DNA of 64,000 nt from Streptomyces cavernae (GCF_004023625.1 NZ_RPDJ01000048.1:1-64000); one strand, 5' to 3'. Positions 7,809-16,388 are shown, counted from the first letter of the stretch. A program made the numbers and translations. The notes: generated by a model not told the origin, from the sequence alone.

Positions 7809-8726
7809 GTGCGCACCGGCACCGCCGCCGCGATCGGCGCGCTGCTGATTGCGACGCTGTTCTGGGCCGGGAACTACGTTGTCGGCGGTGCCGCCGTGTC
7901 CGCGATCCCACCGCTCGACCTCGTGGCGCTTCGATGGGCGATCGCCGTGATACCGCTTTTCGCCCTCGCGCAGCTGGTCGAACGCCCCGACTGGCGACAC
8001 GTCGCGCGCTCGTGGCACCGGGTACTCCTCCCGGCCCTGTCCGGGCTCGTCGCCTACACCTACCTGCTGTACAAGGCGTTGCAGTACACCGACGCGGTGA
8101 GCGCTTCCCTCATCAACGCGTTCAACCCCGCACTCATCGCTGTTGCCGCCGCAGTCTTCCTCCGGGAACCCCTGACCTCGACAACTGTCGCGGGGGTCGT
8201 CGTCGCACTCGTCGGTGTGCTGTGGGTCCTGTGCGACGGACACCCCACCTCGTTGCTGTCCAGCGGGTTCGGCCTCGGCGACGTGTTCATGCTCGGCGCA
8301 ATCGTCGTATGGACCACGTACACCCTTGCCGGTCGCCGTCGCACCGGCATCCCGCCGATCACGAGTACCGCCCTGCAAGCGCTTGTATCGGTGATCGCGC
8401 TCGCGCCCGTCGTCCTCCTCACCGGAGGACCGCACTGGCCGGCGACCTCGAACGCGACCTTGGCGCTGTTGTTCATCGGGGTGGGCCCGTCGGTCGTCTC
8501 TTCCGCGCTGTGGAACCAGGCCCTGACGACAATCCCGCCTGCGCGCGCCGGAGTGTTCCTGAACTTGATCACGGTCTTCACCGTGCTCATCTCCCTCGCG
8601 CTCGGCAAGCCGTTCACTGTCGCAGAAGCAATGGGAGGCGCGGTCGTGCTCTTCGGGGTCACGATCACCAACGCCCAAGCCTTCCGCGGTGGCAAGGCAC
8701 GAAGTGATGCCCGCATGTCTCGCTGA
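7809..8726 (+). CDS. EamA/DMT-family transporter
   Basis: About 305 residues with ten predicted membrane helices and two EamA repeats (ATLFWAGNYVVGGAA; then GLGDVFMLGAIVVWTTYTLAG). Members export or import small metabolites such as amino acids; the substrate here is unknown. The start is uncertain: GTG 7809 places the first helix directly after the start as in relatives, while GTG 7746 is in frame with a GGAGG box about 20 bases upstream. It follows the hydrolase gene and may be cotranscribed with it. The gene ends about 65 bases before an IS5-type terminal repeat. Confidence 0.85.
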   Translation: MRTGTAAAIGALLIATLFWAGNYVVGGAAVSAIPPLDLVALRWAIAVIPLFALAQLVERPDWRHVARSWHRVLLPALSGLVAYTYLLYKALQYTDAVSASLINAFNPALIAVAAAVFLREPLTSTTVAGVVVALVGVLWVLCDGHPTSLLSSGFGLGDVFMLGAIVVWTTYTLAGRRRTGIPPITSTALQALVSVIALAPVVLLTGGPHWPATSNATLALLFIGVGPSVVSSALWNQALTTIPPARAGVFLNLITVFTVLISLALGKPFTVAEAMGGAVVLFGVTITNAQAFRGGKARSDARMSR

Positions 8727-8815
8727 ACCATCGGCTACCGAGACGTATCTGATGCAAGGTCATCATGACAACCCACGCTTCATCGGCCTTCTAGGGCGTG
8801 TATCGAAAGTGCTGG

Positions 8816-8875
8816 TCACAACCACTCGTTGATAGCCGCTACGAGGACGGTCGCCTCGTAGCGGACCGCGAGTTT
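8816..8875 (-). pseudogene. IS5-type transposase, extreme C-terminus
   Basis: Nineteen codons read KLAVRYEATVLVAAINEWL then stop, the canonical end of IS5-family (IS1647-like) transposases. It is the distal piece of the fragment at 10179-10430, separated from it by the IS110 insertion. Confidence 0.75.
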
Positions 8876-10214
8876 GATGCCCCTATGGATGTCAAGCTGC
8901 CAGCGCCTGGCCGCGGGGCCGAGCATGGGCTCGAATGATGATCGTGTAGAGCTCTCGGGCGACGTAGCGTTTCAGGCAGCGGATGGCTTCGCGTCGGGTC
9001 TTGCCTTCGGCGGTGCGTCGCTCGACGTAGCTGCGGCTGCGTGTCTCCCAGCGGAGTCGGGCAAGGACGATCGTGTAGAGAGCCGAGTTGGCCTGACGGT
9101 CGCCGCCTCGATTGAGCCTTCTGCGCTGTGTCTTGCCCGAGGAGGCTTCGACTGGGCTCACCCCGCAGAGCGAAGCAAACGAAGCCTCGCTGTGGAGTCG
9201 TTCAGGATTGTCGCCTGTGGCGATGAGTAGCGCCGCGGCGGTGTCTGGACCCACGCCGTAGCAGTCAAGCAGTTGCGGAATGTGCTGTCTGATCACGTCG
9301 GTGATCTGCTGCTTGAGAGCGGCGATCTCATCATCGAGTTCCTCGACTCGACGGGCGAGCAGCCGCAGGGTGAAGACCGCGGCCGCCGTGGCCGTGCTGG
9401 CCGTAGACCTGTGCAGTGTCGTGCAGGCTCGAACCAGTTTGGGAATGGTCAGCCCGTCCAGAGACTCTCGCAGCTCCGGACTGGCCGTCACGAGTACCGC
9501 CCTGAGCTGGTTGATGGCCTGGGTGCGGGCTTTGACCGCGGAGGCCTTGGCCATTTTGAAGAGCCGGAGAGCTTCAACGGGACCGTCAGCGAGCTTGGCC
9601 GTCGCGGTGGCTCGGCCGGACAGCACGGCATGCGCTGCTGCCTCGGCGTCGATGGTGTCGGTCTTGCCGCGACGGCGGCGTGTTGCCTTGTCCGGCTGGT
9701 TCACCTCGATGACGGTCAGCTCGTTGGTGCGCAGAAAGCGGCTCAGCGCAGCCCCGTAGGAGCCGGTGCATTCGACTCCAGCGCGGCTGACCAGGCCTGA
9801 GGACGGGCCCAGTCCAGCAGTTGTTGGTAGCCATCGGCGGTGGCGGGAAAGCTCCGGGAGTCGATCAGCTTGCCCGTGGTCGAGACCACGGCTGCCACGT
9901 GGGCGTCCTTATGGGTGTCGACACCTAGGACGACCTCACGACGGCAGTCATGGTGAAAACGGATCGGCTGGGCCATGCTGGCACTGGTCATCGGTCTCCT
10001 GCCATCGAACCGGAGCTTGGTGGCCGTCGCCGGGCTGGCAGGGTGGTCAGGACTGTGACGGTGCCTGTCGCGAAGGCCCCTATCGGGACACACCCGCCGG
10101 CCTGGCGGCAGCAAGTGCCGTCCCGAACAGTGGCCGACAAATCAAGACTCAGGACAAGATAGTCAGTCGTATCGCGGGTCAGGCCACCGCCGAGACGGCA
10201 CCGACATCCTCACA
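8876..10214 (-). mobile_element. IS110-family insertion sequence, about 1.34 kb
   Basis: Boundaries are set by where the host IS5 transposase reading resumes (RYD | KLAVRYE). The size fits IS110 elements, which lack terminal inverted repeats. Its single transposase gene is frameshifted, so the copy looks inactive. Exact ends may be off by a few bases. Confidence 0.65.
8892..9991 (-). pseudogene. IS110-family transposase (DEDD), frameshifted
   Basis: The N-terminal part (from ATG 9991) contains the first catalytic Asp in VVLGVDTHKDAHVAAVV. The reading then shifts near 9795-9810: the conserved VECTGSYGAAL block continues only in another frame, which runs NQPDKATRRRRGKTDTIDAE and on to the C-terminal transposase domain with GVSPVEASSGKTQRRRLNRGG. 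All catalytic blocks are present but in two frames. Programmed frameshifting is not usual for IS110, so this is read as inactivation. Confidence 0.8.
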
Positions 10215-10430
10215 GTCGTATCTCGTTGCCACGGCCCGGTGTCTTTTGAGGCGGTTGATGCCGCACTCGACCGCGTGCCGAGCCTTGTAGTCCTGCGGGT
10301 CGAACTTCGGCGGACGGCCGCCGCGCGACCCGCGTTTCTTGCGGTTCCGGGCCTGGTCGGCCTTGTCCGGGATGGTGCAGCGGATCCCGCGCCGCCGCAG
10401 GTAAGCGCGGTTCTTCCGGGAGGCGTACGC
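10179..10430 (-). pseudogene. IS5-type transposase, C-terminal half fragment
   Basis: Starting right after an in-frame TAG, 83 codons read AYASRKNRAYLRRRGIRCTI, KADQARNRKKRGSRGGRPP and HAVECGINRLKRHRAVATRYD, the C-terminal DDE region of IS5-family transposases. Real homology stops at TAC GAC (about 10215); the last codons are IS110 sequence. Confidence 0.75.
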
Positions 10431-10770
10431 CTAATAGGCAGGTGGGTTGGCCGTTGGTCAGTCCAGGCAGGGGTCCGGGCGGGACATCTGTGCTGTAAGC
10501 AGCACTGCGAGTGCTTCGACAAGAGGGATGCGTTCTGGCCCCTGCCGTCACGAACTCGGTCGCCGTACCGTTCCGTGATTCGAGCCATTCCCAGGGCCAC
10601 CTCCCAATCAGCCGGAGCCGTCGAGTTCTTCACGAGAGTGAGGCCCCTGAGCAGGGCTGGGGCCACGGACGGCTGATGGGGTGGTGCGCCCGAGAGCGCT
10701 TCTATTAGGTCGCCGGGTGGTCCTGCCGCGGCCCGACGCCGACGGACAGCGAGGCCTTGGAAAGGAGCGC
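10431..10770. other. Intergenic stretch with an unrecognised coding-like segment
   Basis: No complete gene. On the minus strand about 10560-10690 one frame reads STAPADWEVALGMARITERY with G/C-ending codons, as if part of a real protein, but it has no clear start or family. It lies between two transposase fragments and may be the flank of a lost gene. Confidence 0.3.
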
Positions 10771-10924
10771 GTGGTGCACGCAACCTGCGGAATCGACTGG
10801 GCCGAGGACCACCACGATGTGGCGGTGGTCGACTCCGATGCCCAACTGCTCGGCAGACTCAGGATCAGCGATGACGCGGCGGGCTTCCAGGACCCGCTGC
10901 GCCTGCTTGCCGAGCATGGCGACA
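10771..10924 (+). pseudogene. Second IS110-family transposase, N-terminal fragment
   Basis: GTG 10771, preceded by AAAGGAG, opens a frame reading CGIDWAEDHHDVAVVDSDAQ and ISDDAAGF, the RuvC-like N-terminus of a different IS110 subgroup from the one at 8892-9991. After AEHGD (about 10924) the sequence becomes the reverse strand of an ABC permease gene. The C-terminal three quarters are missing. Confidence 0.75.
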
Positions 10925-11222
10925 GGCAGGACGGACACCCAGGAGGTGCCCGCGTCGCCCTGAGCCAATCCGCCCAGCCAGCGCGCGAGATGCGTGAGCG
11001 GCCCCTCGTCCAGGCCCAGTTGCTCCCGAACAGCGGCCAGCTGCTCGGGAGTCGGGTCCCGGTCGGCGGAGCGGGCCCGCAGGACGGTCAGCGCGGGTCG
11101 TTGCCGGACAGCCAGGGCAGCAAGGCCACGGCCGTGAGCAGCGCGGTCCCGGCAGTGAGGCGGCCGAGGCTCGCGCGCCACCGGGACGGGCGGGCCTCGG
11201 TACCGGCCGACGTGACGCTCAT
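10925..11222 (-). pseudogene. ABC transporter permease (OppB/DppB type), truncated
   Basis: ATG 11222 lies 3 bases after the binding-protein stop. The N-terminal membrane helix (LTAGTALLTAVALLPWLSG) is followed by a frameshift at about 11092-11097 (NDPR-stop against NDPALTVLRARSADRD). Then comes the periplasmic loop typical of peptide permeases (TPEQLAAVREQLGLDEGPL) up to TSWVSVLP, where IS110 sequence begins. The membrane core, EAA loop and any second permease and ATPases are lost. Confidence 0.7.
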
Positions 11223-11225
11223 CGG

Positions 11226-12764
11226 CTACTTCAAGTGGGTGTCGATGTCGATCAGGGAGCGCTCGCGCGGGTCGAGGAGCACACCCTCGACGTTCGCGGC
11301 GACGCCCTGGATGACCTTCTCGTGGACGAGTGGGACGACGGCGTCGGTGCGCAGGATCTCCGCCTCGGCCCACATGATCCGCTGCTGACGCTTCGTCACG
11401 TCGCCCTCTACGGCGGCGGACTTGATGGCCTGGTCCACCTTGGGGTCCTTCAGACGGGCGATGTTGTACACGCCGCCGCTCTTGTAGTCGCTGGCCAGGT
11501 AGGCGACCGCGTCGCCGGTGTCGAGGAGGACCACCCGGGACATGATGAGGGCGTCGTACTTGCCTGCGAGGAGGTCGGCTTCCATCTGTGTGTACTCGCG
11601 GACGTCCTGCTTGACGGTGAAGCCGGCCTTCTCCAGCTGCTGCTGCAGCACGCTGGCGGCCTCGGGGATCTCGGCGCGGTTGGTGGGGGCGGCCAGACGC
11701 AGGGTTTTGCCCTTCGTCCTGGACCTGACCTGTGCGGGTGTCGCGGCCTTGGCGCGGCCGGTGACGTCGACGCGCTTGTCGGCGGCCCAGGACACGGCGG
11801 GACCGAACAGGCCCTGCGCGGGGTCGGCGTAGCCGCCGAAGATCGAGCCGACGAGCGCGGAGCCGTCCACGGCCTCGCGGGCGGCGGCGCGCAGCGCGGG
11901 GTCGGTGAAGATGCCGTTGCCGGTGTTGAGGATGAGGCTGTCGGTCCGTACGGACGGCACTTCGTGACGGGTTTTCGCGTCCAGCAGCTTCGCCTGGGAG
12001 GTGGGGATCCACTCGGCGATGTCGACGTCGCCGCCACGCAGGGCGTTGGCGCGGGCCGGGCCGTCGGCTATCCAGGTCACGTCGATGCCGGGAGCCTTGG
12101 CCTTGCCGCCCCAGTAGCCGTCGTACCGGTCGAGGGTGGCCTTGGACTTGCCGGTGAGCTTGGTGACCTTGAAGGGGCCGGTTCCGGTGCCGATCGCGCT
12201 GGCGGTGCCGTCCTTGGTGTACGCGTTGGCGGAGAGGATGGCCAGCACCGGGCTGGCCAGCCGCAGCGGGAGGACCGGGTCGGCGGTCTGGGTGCTGATG
12301 GTGACCGTGTCGGCGTCGTCGGCCTTCGCGGTGAGGGTGACGTCGCTGAGGACACGGGGCTTGGGCGTTGCGGCGTCCGCGTGGCCGAGGGCGTTGACGA
12401 CGGACTCGGCGGTGACCTTGGTGCCGTCCTGGAAGGTGGCCTTGCGCAGCTCGAAGGTCCAGGTGGTGGGGCTGTTCTGCTTCCAGGACTTCGCCAGCGC
12501 GGGTGCCGCGGCGCCGTTCTTGTCCAGGGCGGTGAGTCCTTCGACCACGGAGAGCTTGCCCAGCAAGGTCGCGTCGTCGCTGTACGGGGACAGCGCATGC
12601 ACCGGCGGCCGGGCGAGCGCCACCCTGAGTCGCCCTCCCGACCCTCCTTCAGCGCCCGTGCCCGTGCCTTGCCCGCCGGACACGAAACAGCCTGCGAGCA
12701 ACGGAGTGAGAGCGAGAGCCACGAAGACACCACGGGGGGTCGTACGCACGGGAGGTCCTGTCAT
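11226..12764 (-). CDS. ABC transporter solute-binding lipoprotein, family 5 (peptide/nickel type)
   Basis: 512 residues with a lipoprotein signal (LALTPLLAGC, lipid-modified Cys near residue 26) and the SBP_bac_5 layout: SPYSDDATLLGKLSVVEGLT near the N-terminus, then FELRKATFQDGTKVTAESVV. It should be anchored outside the membrane and deliver a ligand (oligopeptide, nickel or metal chelate) to a permease. The permease gene 3 bases downstream is destroyed, so this importer is probably not functional. The promoter region contains an iron-box-like palindrome, which would fit a metallophore ligand; this is inference. Confidence 0.85.
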   Translation of the reverse strand: MTGPPVRTTPRGVFVALALTPLLAGCFVSGGQGTGTGAEGGSGGRLRVALARPPVHALSPYSDDATLLGKLSVVEGLTALDKNGAAAPALAKSWKQNSPTTWTFELRKATFQDGTKVTAESVVNALGHADAATPKPRVLSDVTLTAKADDADTVTISTQTADPVLPLRLASPVLAILSANAYTKDGTASAIGTGTGPFKVTKLTGKSKATLDRYDGYWGGKAKAPGIDVTWIADGPARANALRGGDVDIAEWIPTSQAKLLDAKTRHEVPSVRTDSLILNTGNGIFTDPALRAAAREAVDGSALVGSIFGGYADPAQGLFGPAVSWAADKRVDVTGRAKAATPAQVRSRTKGKTLRLAAPTNRAEIPEAASVLQQQLEKAGFTVKQDVREYTQMEADLLAGKYDALIMSRVVLLDTGDAVAYLASDYKSGGVYNIARLKDPKVDQAIKSAAVEGDVTKRQQRIMWAEAEILRTDAVVPLVHEKVIQGVAANVEGVLLDPRERSLIDIDTHLK

Positions 12765-12827
12765 CCGAGAGAGGGTGGTTTGAGCCCCTGCGCGCCATAA
12801 GTGGGCATTGGGGCTCGGTCATTGTAC

Positions 12828-12841
12828 TTAGGGCACCCTAA
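12828..12841. promoter_or_regulatory. Iron-box-like palindrome (DmdR/IdeR type)
   Basis: TTAGGGCACCCTAA is a perfect 6+2+6 inverted repeat and resembles the core of the DtxR-family box (TTAGG...CCTAA). It lies 64 bases upstream of the binding-protein start and also upstream of the ArsR gene on the other strand. Binding is inferred. Confidence 0.5.
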
Positions 12842-12967
12842 CTTGATCTACCCCGGTAGGTGAACTCTCAACCAGCGAGATCGCTCCACAGGAGCTGTCG
12901 CGAAGCGGACCGAAAGTGCAGCCCGAACGGTACACACTTTGCTGAATTCAGGGATCTATGTACTGTC

Positions 12968-13309
12968 TTGGGTGCGCTGACCGTTGCCTCCGACATCGAC
13001 GTGCTGGCCCGCTTCGGCCGCGCACTCGCCGACCCGATCCGCTGCCGGATCCTGCTCGCCCTGCGCCAGGCCCCCGCCTGTCCGGCAGACCTCGCCGACG
13101 CCCTCGACGTCTTTCGCACCCGCCTGTCGAACCACCTGGCATGCCTGCGGGACTGCGGACTGGTCGTCACCGTGCCCGACGGCCGCCGCACCCGCTACGA
13201 ACTCGCCGACGAACGCCTCGGCCACACCCTGGACGACCTGCGCACCGCCGTGGTGGCCGGGGAGAGCGACCGCACCTGCGTCGACGCCGACGACAAGGGC
13301 TGCTGCTGA
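12968..13309 (+). CDS. cmtR: CmtR-type ArsR/SmtB metal sensor
   Basis: About 113 residues from TTG 12968; an upstream GTG at 12860 is in frame, but the added residues have no family likeness. The winged-helix core reads LADPIRCRILLAL, then LSNHLACLRDCGLVVTVPDGRRTRYELAD. Cysteines at 59 and 63 in the recognition-helix region and 104 near the C-terminus match the Cd(II)/Pb(II)-binding trio (57, 61, 102) of mycobacterial CmtR. It should repress an efflux gene until Cd or Pb binds. Its stop overlaps the start of a cation diffusion facilitator gene by one base, the expected target. Confidence 0.85.
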   Translation: MGALTVASDIDVLARFGRALADPIRCRILLALRQAPACPADLADALDVFRTRLSNHLACLRDCGLVVTVPDGRRTRYELADERLGHTLDDLRTAVVAGESDRTCVDADDKGCC

Positions 13310-13585
13310 TGGCCGCGATATCCCTGGGGCCCTCACCGTCCCGCCGCGACGTCCTCGCCAAGCGCATACGGCTGCTGGCGGCCGCCACGATCACCTACAA
13401 CGTCATCGAAGCGGTCGTCGCCATCACCGCCGGCACCCTCGCCTCCTCCACCGCTCTGATCGGCTTCGGCCTGGACTCCGCCATAGAGGTGTCCTCCGCC
13501 ACCGCCGTCGCCTGGCAGTTCTCCGCAGCCGACCACGCCGTACGGGAAGCACGCGCAGCGCACCCTGCGGATCATCGCGGTCGGA
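13309..13585 (+). pseudogene. Cation diffusion facilitator (CDF) efflux protein, truncated
   Basis: ATG 13309 overlaps the sensor stop. The frame reads RIRLLAAATITYNVIEAVVA and STALIGFGLDSAIEVSSA, helices 1-2 of a CDF-family metal exporter with the usual GFGLDS site. After VREAR the frame shifts (TLRIIAV in another frame) and the family sequence ends near 13585. Helices 3-6 are missing, so the Cd/Pb response has lost its pump. Confidence 0.7.
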
Positions 13586-13846
13586 GCGGGTCTCGCCGTG
13601 GGCGGTCGACTGCTCGGGACAGGTGGCAGGCTGCCCGCAACGGAGGCCTCCCACGTCATCGCTGCCGCCCAGCGGAAGCCTGCAGCGATTGCGATTACGG
13701 CCCGATGTCAGCCAGCCACTGGCTCGTGGTCGGCGGGTGATGCCTAGCAGCTTCTGGGCGGAGGGCTCCGGCGTGATCGAACGGCCCGGCATGGCACTCA
13801 TCGTGCCGTAGCAGCCGAACGAAGATGCTCCTTTCTTTATGGCTTT

Positions 13847-14929
13847 TCAGGAATGCCCGTGACGGGCCTCCCTGAGGTGCGCGACGACGTCGTCCAGGCT
13901 CACGGTCAAGGAACGCTCGATGTTGATCCAGTCGTCCTTGGCGTGACCGAGGAGGTACTCTCGCCGTTCGGGTGCGCGCTCCGCGCGCCAGTTCGAGATC
14001 AGCGCACGCAGTGTGAGCCGTGCCAACGCGGCAACCGGGAGCAGCGGGAGTTCCGAGGCCTGGATCGGGCGCTTTCGTTGGTAGCCTGCGGCGAAGGCGC
14101 AGGCGTCCCGCCAGGGATGATCTGGTGTCCTGCCGAGCAGGTTCGCCATGGGAACGGCGGGGTCGAAGATCACCGCACTGCGCACCGTGTCACCGAAGTC
14201 GATGACACCGGTGACGAAGTGATCGCTCTTCTCTGGGTCCACCACGATGTTGTAAGGGCTGAAGTCGCCGTGGATCACTTGCGTTTCGAGATCGCTCAGC
14301 CTCGGGACGACGTTTTCGCCGAAGAGCCGGAAGACCGACTGGGCCAACTGGCGGTGCTCGGGGCTCGGCGTGTGCCCGAGCAGTTCGGTCATCCGGTGGA
14401 AATGCCGGATGTCCCATGCCAGACCTCGTCGGTCCGCCGGGTGTGTGAACGGCCTGAGCGCCAGGTCGATCAGCCCCAGCATCTCGCCCGCCCTGGCGAG
14501 TCGCTCCGCGTCCGGGTTCGCATCGGCCAGGACCTGGCCTTCGACGAAGTCGAACACCCGCAGGATGCGCGTCCTGCCGTCGTTCAGCCTGATCGTGACA
14601 TGGTCGTCTCCGTCGGCGGTCAGCTTCACCCGCTGGACGGGCAAGTGCGCAGCGGCGGTTTCGAGGTAGCGCATCGCGGCGGTCTGGAGGGCGACAACCG
14701 CCTTCACCTCGTCAGGTGGTGAGACCTTCACGAGGTAGTTGCGCGGGTCGGTGCTGAGTCTGAACGTGTCGTCCTTTTCGGTCGCCAGTCGCCGCAAGCG
14801 TCCGGTGAGGCGGTAGTGCTCCTCGAGGAGAATGCTCACCAGCATCACGTCGATGGGCTCGTGGGAAGACGTCAGGCCACTCTCCTCGAGGAGCCGCTGA
14901 GCATGGTTCTTAGCTGGTGAGGTGGTCAC
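13847..14929 (-). CDS. Aminoglycoside phosphotransferase-fold kinase, hydroxylysine-kinase (HYKK)-like
   Basis: 360 residues with the APH-family kinase signatures: Lys68 in YLVKVS (ATP), the catalytic loop HGDFSPYN at 220-227 and the metal-binding DFGD at 244-247. It lies 23 bases downstream of a PHYKPL/ETNPPL-like PLP enzyme on the same strand. In animals 5-hydroxylysine kinase (HYKK, AGPHD1) phosphorylates 5-hydroxylysine for PHYKPL, so by analogy this kinase may phosphorylate a hydroxylated amine or amino acid for its partner. The exact substrate is inference; antibiotic phosphorylation is less likely in this context. Cytoplasmic. Confidence 0.8.
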   Translation of the reverse strand: MTTSPAKNHAQRLLEESGLTSSHEPIDVMLVSILLEEHYRLTGRLRRLATEKDDTFRLSTDPRNYLVKVSPPDEVKAVVALQTAAMRYLETAAAHLPVQRVKLTADGDDHVTIRLNDGRTRILRVFDFVEGQVLADANPDAERLARAGEMLGLIDLALRPFTHPADRRGLAWDIRHFHRMTELLGHTPSPEHRQLAQSVFRLFGENVVPRLSDLETQVIHGDFSPYNIVVDPEKSDHFVTGVIDFGDTVRSAVIFDPAVPMANLLGRTPDHPWRDACAFAAGYQRKRPIQASELPLLPVAALARLTLRALISNWRAERAPERREYLLGHAKDDWINIERSLTVSLDDVVAHLREARHGHS

Positions 14930-14952
14930 GGTCAGTCCCTTCGGTCAGCCTG

Positions 14953-16302
14953 TCACAGACGGTTTTTCGCGACCTCGGCGAAGGTCTCCAGGAATCGGGT
15001 CACATCGGCGGAGTCGAAGGCCAGTGGCGGGCGGATCTTCAGGGTGTTCGCTGACTTGCCCGTGCCGTTGATGAGGATCCGGCGATCGCGCATGTCGTTG
15101 ATGACGTCTTCGGTCAGCAGGCGGTCCGGCTCAAGAGTTTCCCGGTCCTTCACGATCTCCACGCCGACGTACAGACCGGCGCCGCGGACTTCGGCGACGT
15201 GGGGGGAGTCCTTGGTGATCTCCCGCAGTCCCGCGCGCAGAGCGTTGCCGCTCTCCAGGACACGTTGCTGCACGTTCTCCTTCTCGAGGACGTCCAGCAC
15301 CGCCGCGCCGGCTGCCACGGGGATCGAGCTGCCGCCGAAGGTGTTGAAGTAGCGGACGTTGCGTCCGAACTCCTCGCTGACCTCGGGGCGGAAGACCACA
15401 CCCGAGATCGGCATTCCGTTACCCATCGGCTTGCCCATGGTGACGATGTCCGGCAGGACGCCGTGACGGGTGAAGCCCCACATCGACTCCCCGAGCCTGG
15501 CGAATCCGGACTGCACCTCGTCCGCGATGTAGACACCGCCGGCCGCGTGCACCTCCTCCACCACGCCCTGCATGTAGTCGACCGGGTCCGTGAAGATGCC
15601 GTCGCTGGTGTAGGCGCAGTCGGTGATCAGCGCCGCCAGGCGGTAGCCGTGGCGCTCGAGGTCGGCGATCGCGCCGCGTACCTGCTGCCGCATGTGCTCG
15701 GCGAGCGTGGTTCCCGGCGCGGCAAGGCGCGGGTCCGGCGGATCGATGAGCCGGACGTTCGGGCCCAGCGGCGATCCCGCACCCAGGTGCGGCGAGAAGC
15801 TCGCCACCTCCCGGGTGATGCCGTGGTAGGCCCAGCGGGTGACGATGATGCCTTCGCCGCCCGTGTGGAACCTCGCCACCCGCACCGCCAGGTCGTTCGC
15901 CTCCGACCCGCTGCACGCGATGCTCAGCTTCGACAGTTCCTTGGGGAAGGTCGCGAGCAGCCGCTCCGCGTAATCGACCAGGGCTTCCTGGACGTAGCGA
16001 GTGTTGGTGTTGACCGCCGTCATCTGGCGGGCGACCGCCTCGGCCACGTGGGGGTGGGCGTGTCCGACGCAGGGGACGTTGTTGTAGGCGTCGAGGTAGT
16101 CGTTGCCGTCACGGTCGATCAGGTGGGCCCCATGACCGGAGACGAACTCGACCGGCTCTTTGTAGATGAGTGTGTAGCCAGGGCCCAGGACCTTGTTCCG
16201 GCGCTGGATGGTCTCTCGGAGGTGTTCGGGGAGCTCGCTCAGTACCCCGGGGTCGAACCGGTTGGGGTAGTGGGCTATCGCCCGACTCAGCGTCGAAGTC
16301 AT
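14953..16302 (-). CDS. Class III aminotransferase-fold PLP enzyme, PHYKPL/ETNPPL-like phospholyase
   Basis: 449 residues from ATG 16302. Class III fold markers: SGSEAND (131-137), AYHG (158-161), Asp261 in ADEVQSG and the PLP lysine Lys291 in VTMGKPMGNG. The NTNTRYVQ and FNTFGGSS blocks resemble the animal phospholyases PHYKPL and ETNPPL (GHCHP, NTNSRY, FNTFGGSP), which eliminate phosphate and ammonia from a phosphorylated amino alcohol. With the adjoining kinase and an aldehyde dehydrogenase in the cluster, a kinase-phospholyase-dehydrogenase route is plausible. A true transaminase remains possible. The promoter has GTCGAC operator motifs shared with the GntR regulator gene. Confidence 0.82.
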   Translation of the reverse strand: MTSTLSRAIAHYPNRFDPGVLSELPEHLRETIQRRNKVLGPGYTLIYKEPVEFVSGHGAHLIDRDGNDYLDAYNNVPCVGHAHPHVAEAVARQMTAVNTNTRYVQEALVDYAERLLATFPKELSKLSIACSGSEANDLAVRVARFHTGGEGIIVTRWAYHGITREVASFSPHLGAGSPLGPNVRLIDPPDPRLAAPGTTLAEHMRQQVRGAIADLERHGYRLAALITDCAYTSDGIFTDPVDYMQGVVEEVHAAGGVYIADEVQSGFARLGESMWGFTRHGVLPDIVTMGKPMGNGMPISGVVFRPEVSEEFGRNVRYFNTFGGSSIPVAAGAAVLDVLEKENVQQRVLESGNALRAGLREITKDSPHVAEVRGAGLYVGVEIVKDRETLEPDRLLTEDVINDMRDRRILINGTGKSANTLKIRPPLAFDSADVTRFLETFAEVAKNRL

Positions 16303-16353
16303 CGGCAGGCACACCTTCAGTCTCGTTCCGGGGTTGCTCGCTACATGGGGCCC

Positions 16354-16388
16354 TTGTCGATTGTCGACGATAAAAGTATTGTCGACAA
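16354..16388. promoter_or_regulatory. Paired GntR-type operators in divergent promoter
   Basis: ATTGTCGACGAT at 16360-16371 and the perfect palindrome TTGTCGACAA at 16379-16388 lie 18 bases apart between the PLP-enzyme gene and the broken FAD oxidoreductase gene. The GTCGAC core fits the GT-NN-AC consensus of FadR-subfamily GntR regulators and recurs at 27277, 32584 and 32671-32710. Confidence 0.6.

Larger units (their letters stand above)
8791..10430 (-). mobile_element. IS5-type element remnant interrupted by an IS110 element
   Basis: Two pieces of one IS5-type transposase lie at 10215-10430 and 8816-8875. Their ends join in frame once the IS110 sequence (8876-10214) is removed. The outer end at 8791 shows CTAGGGCGTGTATCGAAAG, an IS terminal repeat close to that of the MITE at 31373-31583. 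The 5' half of this IS5 element is missing. Confidence 0.7.

Noticed and set aside
9743..10114. 123-residue stand-alone protein
   Set aside because: Its second half is the N-terminus of the frameshifted IS110 transposase; the first 41 residues are upstream non-coding sequence.
11235..12800. 521-codon plus-strand open frame over the binding-protein gene
   Set aside because: It is the mirror of a clear family-5 binding protein. Long antisense frames are expected in high-GC DNA and its translation shows no domain.
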